From positions 5,390,501 to 5,454,500 of the forward strand of contig CM062210.1 of the NCBI GenBank assembly GCA_031216445.1: a stretch of DNA of 64,000 bases. Direction: 5' to 3'. The translations under genes and the position numbers were made by a program. The notes beneath the pieces are model-generated. The model was given only the letters and a program-made list of their open reading frames with translations, was not told the DNA's origin and made no database searches. The DNA is from Lateolabrax maculatus (taxonomy: Eukaryota; Chordata; Actinopteri; Acropomatiformes; Lateolabracidae). Below are positions 57,739 through 64,000 of the stretch, piece after piece (within the stretch, counting starts at the first letter, position 1; each line of letters starts with the position of its first letter).

Positions 57739-57846
57739 GCTCAGTGATGCGTTGCGGCTGTCTGCACTGTTGTGCACAACAACATTGATTAGATTACTTC
57801 CCTGACTAATGGCCACTTCCCCTCCCTTAGAGGAGAAAGTGAATCT
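57739..57846 (-). promoter_or_regulatory. Member A of an inverted pair of related noncoding elements
   Basis: On the minus strand this begins 'agattcactttctcctc', with GGCCATTAGTCA (57803-57814) and GCATCACTGAGC (57739-57750) separated by 52 bp, as in 55351-55456. Between them lies 'gtaatctaatcaatgttg' with ATTA/ATCAAT-type homeodomain or PBX/MEIS-like cores, and a palindromic GTTGTGCACAAC. The overlapping minus frame at 57568-57816 has no recognised domain. Confidence 0.6.
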
Positions 57847-58629
57847 CTATCTGATAGTCACTCTTCCATTCAGCCTTGGCTCTTTCCCCCACTTCTTTAT
57901 CTACAGTGCATCCATCTTAGCTGACTCAGAAATGCAGAAATCATTAAAACGTATTTGATATCTTAATTTTTTGCTGCAAAATATGGGCATACGAGAAACA
58001 GTGTCCTCGTACCTGTACTTGAGGAGGATGTGAATAAGTGAGTGAGTGTTATCTATGCAGCTGGGGAGTAAGCGTTGAAATACAGTACTGTGTTTACCCT
58101 TTGCATAATGGTTTTAAATGCTCACATGGGATCAGTATTCCCGGCAGAGTCTGAAGAGTCTCATTCCCCTTGCACTCTAACCTTTATTCTTCATTCCCGA
58201 GTTTCTCTTTGCCACGCCATAACCCTGACCATATTCCCATGGGCAGCTTGCAACACTTCTGGTTAGCACTTCAGTTGTAATTCCTTACCTTACTCAAATA
58301 CCACAGCTACTGAATTTTAACAGCTTGCATAAACAAACCTTGAGAATATAAAGTTACAAACGGAGGGGGAAAGATGAGATGAAAGACGCTTAAGAGCCAG
58401 CTCCAATACTTAACTCCAATTAAAGTGATGATTGCAGATGGTTGGAAATCTAAACTCTTACCGTGAATTTGAAGATTCAAAAGAATAAAGGTAGCAGCTC
58501 TGGTAGGCTGTGTCATGGCACAGTGGTGCTTTGAGCTAGATGTTAACATCAGCATGCCCACAATAAAAAACAATAAAAAAGTTATTAATTAGCCCTAAAC
58601 ACAAATCACGACAAAGAGGCACTACAACC
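57847..58629. other. AT-rich sequence, no gene seen
   Basis: Short frames only. Confidence 0.5.
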
Positions 58630-59092
58630 ATGTCAAATGTCAACCTCATGGTGGCGCTTGAGGAACAATCAGGGGATACAATCATTAGGACAAATTGTCT
58701 GGGAACCAAGAATGTTTATACAACATTTTGTTCCGTTTCAACTACTAGATTTTACTCAGGAATTTTTGGACCTACTGGTGGCGCTAGATAAAAACAGGAT
58801 CACCAAAATCATTAGGGTTGAAACTCTGGGGACCATGAATCTAAGTACGTAAGTAAGTCAGTTTGTCCAATAGCTGTCAAGACATTTCACTCAAAACCAC
58901 AAATGTCAACTTAATAGAAAAGTCAGGGGGACAAGTCAGTAGGGTTCATCCTCTTGGCGGCATGGAAGTCTGTACAAAAGCAGTACATGTAATAGTTAAA
59001 TAAATATTTCAGTCTGGACCAAACTGCTGGACCGACTGACCAACTGTCTTTGCCATCCATGGAGCCAAGCCACTACTGTGGCTAAAAATTTG
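58630..59092 (+). repeat. Dispersed repeat with ~140-bp internal tandem units, copy 2
   Basis: Same layout as 48310-48843: 'tcaacctcatggtggcgctt', 'gaggaacaatcagggg', 'tggtggcgctagataaaaac', 'ctctggggaccatgaatc' and 'tcactcaaaaccacaaatgtc', and an end block 'ggaccgactgaccaactgtc' with 'tgtggctaaaaat'. Units differ in order and decay, so the two copies are independent insertions and not a recent segmental duplication. Confidence 0.72.
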
Positions 59093-59199
59093 TGAACTGC
59101 AAGAAATCGTCCAGTTCTGGCAGTGCCAACCCCTTTGATGTGCGCACATTGCTAATCGTCTGGAACAGCTTTGAAGCCATGTACTGTCTGGGAGTCAAC

Positions 59200-59560
59200 A
59201 ACATTTGGTAATTACAAGGGGATGTGAATCCTAATTGTTACACACATAAAGCACACACAGTCAGGACATTTGGCCCCCGGGCAGGAATTTGTTTCCCCCC
59301 TGACAGATTACTTCCTATTTGTCTGTTCTCTTCTGTAATCCCAGTCGTCGCTCTCTCACAGCTCACATGGACAAATAAGCATTACAGTGTTTACACACAC
59401 AACGACTTTGTCCAAACACCATGGCTCCTCTCAGCACAACAGATGGATGCTTCCTCTCCGCAAAGTGACGCGGTTTTAATCGGGAAACAAGTTGACGTGA
59501 TCAATGAGGTGGCAGATGGCAGGAAGCCTTCACAGTCTGGGAATCCTTGATCAAAATTTG
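59200..59560. promoter_or_regulatory. Possible conserved noncoding element
   Basis: Unique, moderate GC, with 'gaatcctaattgttacac', 'ggttttaatcgggaaac', 'gttgacgtgatcaatgagg' and CRE-like 'tgacgtga'. The 108-codon frame at 59224-59550 has no domain. Confidence 0.3.
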
Positions 59561-59847
59561 ATCAGGTATTGTCAATCTTCTGACAGGTTTAAGTTCTGGT
59601 TTGGATTTGAAACACTCGCCCTCGCTATCTTGCATGTTACAGTCGTCTAGGGTTCTAATTTTCACTCCATTATGAATGAGTTGGTTGTTTGATGAGAGAC
59701 ATCTGTCTCAGCTCCAATGTATTATCACCAGCAGCCTGTTGGTAGAGTGGACAGTCAGTGCCGCTTTGGCAGCATATACAAAAATGAACCCATTTACTGT
59801 ATGTGAGTCTATCTGACCACCATCTGCCATAGCCCAGAATAGCTGGT

Positions 59848-59874
59848 TGTGTGTGTGTGTGTGTGTGTGTGTGT
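59848..59874. repeat. TG microsatellite
   Basis: About 13 uninterrupted units. Confidence 0.95.
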
Positions 59875-60519
59875 ACATTTCTGTGTAAATGTTTGGTGTC
59901 TCCATCTGATGTTTGCTCAGTTAATCAATAGCGGTGATGCTGTACTCAGATGACATATAGTCCAGGCATCCCTATCTCGTCACCCTAATCAGATTAACAG
60001 TGAATACCATCTATGTACACACTGGCCTCCTGGCCAGGATTTGGAGCTCTGAGATGCTGCAAGCGTCACCACAGAAGAAGAGCAAGAACACTGTCGGAAA
60101 ATTGCAAGTCTGCTGGGAGCTTTGTCAAAATAACACCAGATTTTGGTGATAAGAAAGCAATTACATGACCTTTTAAACATTGAATTCATGTTTTCTGTTT
60201 TCTGTTAGTCAAGCCCACAGGGTACGGTCAACATTACAAGTCACCAGAATGCAGGTGCATGATATCTTGCAGGAAGTTAATCTTGACTCAAGAAATGCAT
60301 AAATGTGCAGAGATTATATTCAAACTGGCAAACAGCTGAATGCAAACATTAGCTGCAGTCATGAAAGCCATGTCTTGGCTGATTTCTATCAGTGAGAGCC
60401 AATTCTGCACAGGGTAGTGGCATCAGCATGGAGCATTATTACCGATGGGTAAGAGAAAACACTTGCGCTCTTCCACATTTGGAATTGTTTCATATTTCTA
60501 TTCCTGACTCATCATCCAT
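59875..60519. other. Unique sequence, no gene seen
   Basis: No gene or repeat family recognised. Confidence 0.5.
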
Positions 60520-60740
60520 GTAATACCATTCTCTCGTAATCAGTTGAGGATTTAATTTCACAGAAAGGATTCAAAACAAATGCATCCGGCAGCCGTTTGC
60601 CATTCACCATATTCATCCATCTCCTTCTTATTGAAAATCATTCTGTTAGGCCTCCCTGCTCTCTGTAAATCCATTTAATTTACTGAACTGGTTCCTCAGA
60701 GATTATTTTTTTTCCTACCTTGTGTTCCTGACAGTTAGTC
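60520..60740. promoter_or_regulatory. Possible conserved noncoding element
   Basis: Repeat-free, with 'ctctcgtaatcagttgagg', 'atttaatttcacagaaagg', 'caccatattcatccatctcc' and 'tccatttaatttactgaac'. Texture-based. Confidence 0.28.
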
Positions 60741-62284
60741 CCTGCAACCAATTGTTCATTTTGAGAGAACAATATCAAATCAATCAAAGATCTGCCGGTC
60801 TCAGCCTCTTCACCTCAATGTGCTTTTGGCTGTCGTCGTCTCCCTGATTGGTTGGGATCTCCTCAAACGCTCCCAGAGTGGAAACAGATCTTGTCGACAG
60901 GGGGACAAAGGTAAAAACAGGCGAGTGTCAACTCAAATGAAAAGAGGGAGCCGCACACAATCATCAAGTCATTACAATGCCGGTCATCCCTTGAAGAAGT
61001 GGAAACATGCATAGTCTGTTTTTCTTTTGTCAAGAGCCAGTAGAAATCCCATTGACCTCTAGCCTCTGTGTGTGAGATGATTTTTTTTATGTCTTTCTTC
61101 AGACTAGCTTGTGTTTTCAGCTGTAACAATTGATTTATGGACTTACTGTAGCACCGTACGTTAACCTAGTCAGGTGAATTACAGCTGCAGTATTGGTGCA
61201 TATACTGATGTATTTAAATGTATGAAACTAGACTCTTAGTATATAGTAAATCTTAGTGTTCTTTTTTTGAAAAAATACTCTTTCTGACATCTCACATTCA
61301 TCTCTGCTGAAATAAAAGAGGCACTGAATTACATGACTGAGATACATTTTCTCAAAAACTTCATTTTTCCACATAAGTGCCTCTTTTTCAGTTCTAATCA
61401 CATATCAAGACTTGGCAATGACCTTTTCTCGCTCCTCCACATTAATTATGGATTCTCTGGTAATTTTCATTAATTACAGAAATGCCTGCAGTTAATCATC
61501 ATTATTCTCTTTGGGTTTTTTGGGGTTATTTTCTGTATTCAAAGGTCGAGGAACTTGTGCATGTTGATAAGAAATCATCACAGAGATCACTCCAACACTG
61601 TGGGCATGAATAGAAAACAGTTTTTGGAGAGTGCCCTGTGGCAATCTAGATGACTGTTAATTTGACCTCTCTGCATTAATGCCTGTGTGTAAAAGTGCGT
61701 TTGCGGTTACATTCTTGGATGAGCATAAAGTGTATTTCCACTTATACATTTTTTAATAGTTTTATATAGTGGCCACTGGGAGGGTGGGGGCGATGTAATC
61801 AATCGCGATAGACCATTAATCCCAGGCGATTTTGTCACTGTATGGTGTATTGATGCATGGGGGCCTGGGGGATGAAATACGTTTATTTTCTGTTCTTTTT
61901 TTCAATAAATAATTATTAAAAAACAAAAACACTGTTTTATATACTGTGACGGTCTATAATGTTGGACATTCTGGGCCCTGTATTTAAGTGTATGTCTGTT
62001 TTACCTCTCGCAGTAGGTAAATGTCATTGTTAGGTCAGTGCTCTGCACAATTGTAGCAAATTCACATCACTGTCAAATATCGTGTCCCCTGTGTAAACAT
62101 GCTAGTGTTATGACTCATTGAAACGACTGGATTTAATGCCTTTTGCAGTGGTCAGAGCGTGAAATAGTGGACTAACAAGATAGTCAGCCGTTGCACTAAA
62201 ATAACTACTTAATCTTTTATAGCTTGCTGAGTCTGAGCCAACTGTTTGACTGATCAGTACATATCGTATCTTCTGCTACCAAGA
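60741..62284. other. AT-rich sequence with small homeodomain-site clusters
   Basis: 61430-61520 has 'attaattatggattctc' and 'cattaattacagaaatgcc'. 61785-61850 has 'gtaatcaatcgcgatag' and 'accattaatcccaggcg'. No gene seen. Frames at 60820-61014 and 60863-61129 overlap on opposite strands. Confidence 0.35.
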
Positions 62285-62340
62285 CAATAAAAGGCGGCAC
62301 AAAAATAGACGCAGGCTTCCCGTCCATCAGTCCTCCACCC
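62285..62340 (+). promoter_or_regulatory. Weak TATA-box-like candidate core promoter
   Basis: 'caataaaaggcggc' at 62285-62298 resembles a TATA box in GC-rich flanks. 'cgtccatcagtcctcc' about 40 bp downstream has an initiator-like core. No convincing first coding exon follows; the first ATG at 62395 opens only about 43 codons without a motif. Likely a chance match. Confidence 0.15.
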
Positions 62341-63384
62341 AACACAACGCAGAGCCAAGGGCTGTCTGGCTGAGCGCAGTTACAACTCTGTGTGATGTTG
62401 TTGTTTTATGACACTCTCACCCACAAAGTATACAGTTTGAGTATTAAACAGTTGAATTCAGAATTCAGGAGAAAAAGCACATTTTTGTTTTGTGTATGCA
62501 GGCAAATAATATTTAAACTCTTTTAAAGCAGGTAGTCTCGTTGAAATCAAGGTCTCTTTTTCAAGTATGAACTGAGAACATGAAACATTCGATGTCAGAC
62601 AACCACACAACCAGCATACAACACAGCAGAAACAAACAAAAGAGTTAATAAAAACAGTTACAAAAATGATAAAAAACATACATTAATATCTCCAAGGGGA
62701 ATAAAATAATATACCTTGAGGGCAGTTTGCAGTTCATCTCATTTAAAAAGGGGATAGTACCAGAAACCAGGTATTTCATAATGGTATTGACCAATAGGCC
62801 ATTTGCACTAAGGTTTCCTGTACCTTTACTTTTAGCGAAGAGAACATGTGTTCAGTTTTACATTATGCTCAAGGTTAGTCTATTCTTGCCCAGACAATCT
62901 TTTAATAACATCATTGTCATCGATGAATATCTCTCCCCCACAGAATGTACCACATTTCCGCTTGAGATGTCATCTCCTCCAGCTCCTAACAAGTTAGGAC
63001 ACCTCTAAAGCTCTAACCCTAAATATCAGCAGACATTGCAGTTATTTCCTAAGTAAAGAGTTGATAAATGTTTTATTCCAACTGTACGCCTAAAAATAGG
63101 GACAGAAAAATGTGTCATTCTTCAGAATTTCTGGCCAGTTAGGACTGAAACTGTTCTCCTTCTGATGTAAACCACGCTGACCTGGTGTAGGAACATAGTA
63201 AAAAAAGAACAACAGCTCATAAATACAGGTCTACATCTGTGTTTAATGATTTCAGTTTTCAGATGCAACATTTGCATAAAGAACAAAAATGGTTTGTGTC
63301 AATAAGCATCAAGCATACAATGGCACACTCTGGCATCTCACACCCTATTGTTCTCCTGCACTAATCTAGGGCTCGGTCTACGGC
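62341..63384. other. AT-rich sequence, no gene seen
   Basis: Frames at 62458-62679 (minus) and 62727-63008 (plus) have no domain. Confidence 0.5.
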
Positions 63385-63540
63385 TGTGGATTAATTCCAC
63401 TTTAGTTCTAATTAGCATATTTGATTATGCAAAGGAATTCTCTTGACTTTGCCTGGGCTTCCTGAGAGTCTCTATTAATTTCCACCGACGAGGAATACTC
63501 CAATCACAATTAAATGATAAATGGTTAAGTGTTGCATATG
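63385..63540. promoter_or_regulatory. Possible conserved noncoding element
   Basis: 'gtggattaattccac' (an ATTA-centred near-palindrome), 'ttctaattagcatatttg', 'gattatgcaaaggaattc' (octamer-like next to a SOX-like core), 'tctattaatttccaccg' and 'caatcacaattaaatg' are packed into 150 bp of repeat-free DNA. This is the densest such cluster in the window. Confidence 0.38.
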
Positions 63541-64000
63541 GAAATCACAGTCTGTCTTGTTTAGATGCAAGTCTTTTTTTCTATAATGAATAGTTCTGAA
63601 TTAGCATGAAAGGTCACATTCACACCGGGTCGAGGATTTTGGCACTCTCCAGTGCATGGTGATTGCTGCTTTACATAAATCATGTAATCCTTCAAACTGT
63701 GTTGAGACGAAACAATATTCCCCTCTAAATGATTTCCTCTGCAAACAAACTTTTCCCCGCAATTTGTGGATCTGCACCCCAAGTATTTGTTTGTGTCTGT
63801 GTATCAGTCTCCCAGACTGGCATCCGAATGCTAATTAGCCCCTTTGAAAAGCCCAATGTCTCTATACTTTTGTACAATTTTAAATAATATCCCCAAAAAC
63901 AGATGTGTTGTGAAGTCTTGTTTTCATGGTTCATAAGGTGGGAGATAGGAACCAGTTAGATTAACTTTTTTTGATAAGTTAATGTAAAGTCACTCTTGCG
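63541..64000. other. Unique sequence to window end, no gene seen
   Basis: Overlapping frames on both strands (63561-63782, 63656-63838, 63725-63934) have no motif. Confidence 0.5.

Overview
The window reads as nuclear DNA of a ray-finned fish, most likely a spiny-rayed (percomorph-type) teleost. It is AT-rich and CpG-poor apart from short islands, and carries GT/AC microsatellites, G and C homopolymers, two dead CR1/L2-type LINE copies, and many fragments of short non-autonomous repeats that I recognise as common in teleost genomes. The family assignments rest on recalled consensus sequence, not on a search. I find no intact protein-coding gene, no tRNA or rRNA gene, no CRISPR array and no bacterial-type operon. 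The longest open frames are either LINE remnants (7300-7809 and 29030-29383) or chance frames.

Layout, left to right. Positions 1-18375 are mostly unique AT-rich DNA. They carry copies of a long-inverted-end repeat (215-345, 2735-2955, 3395-3460, 8175-8480), a foldback repeat pair (2346-2682 and 3057-3394), a plus-strand LINE 3' end (7246-8110) and a 21-bp-type minisatellite (about 11150-11390). Positions 17570-18370 form an A/C-rich, T-poor block. It abuts a strong minus-strand splice donor (18376-18381) and a CpG-richer segment (18382-18850), together the best candidate for a promoter and first exon. Positions 18849-21195 are a nested tandem region: GT plus a run of 20 G, a 10-bp CACAGCCCTG minisatellite, and an older degenerate array built on a motif like CAGCCCTGTCCATGGTGCTG, with 61-79 bp units and about 416 bp higher-order units.

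From 21.2 to 64 kb the window is largely gene desert. It holds a minus-strand L2-like LINE (28156-30115), several dispersed repeat copies (25048, 28055, 36061, 38238, 40330, 48310, 51895, 52585, 56165, 58630), two perfect snap-back palindromes (34701-34773 and 49902-49934), and stretches whose texture resembles vertebrate conserved noncoding elements (dense ATTA/TAAT, octamer-like and SOX-like sites, few repeats). The most unusual of these is a pair of about 107-bp segments at 55351-55456 and 57739-57846. They are about 68% identical by hand alignment and lie in opposite orientation 2.3 kb apart.

If the exon call at 18.4 kb is right, the window could be the large first intron of a minus-strand gene (left part) plus its upstream regulatory desert (right part). 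That is an inference, not something the sequence proves.
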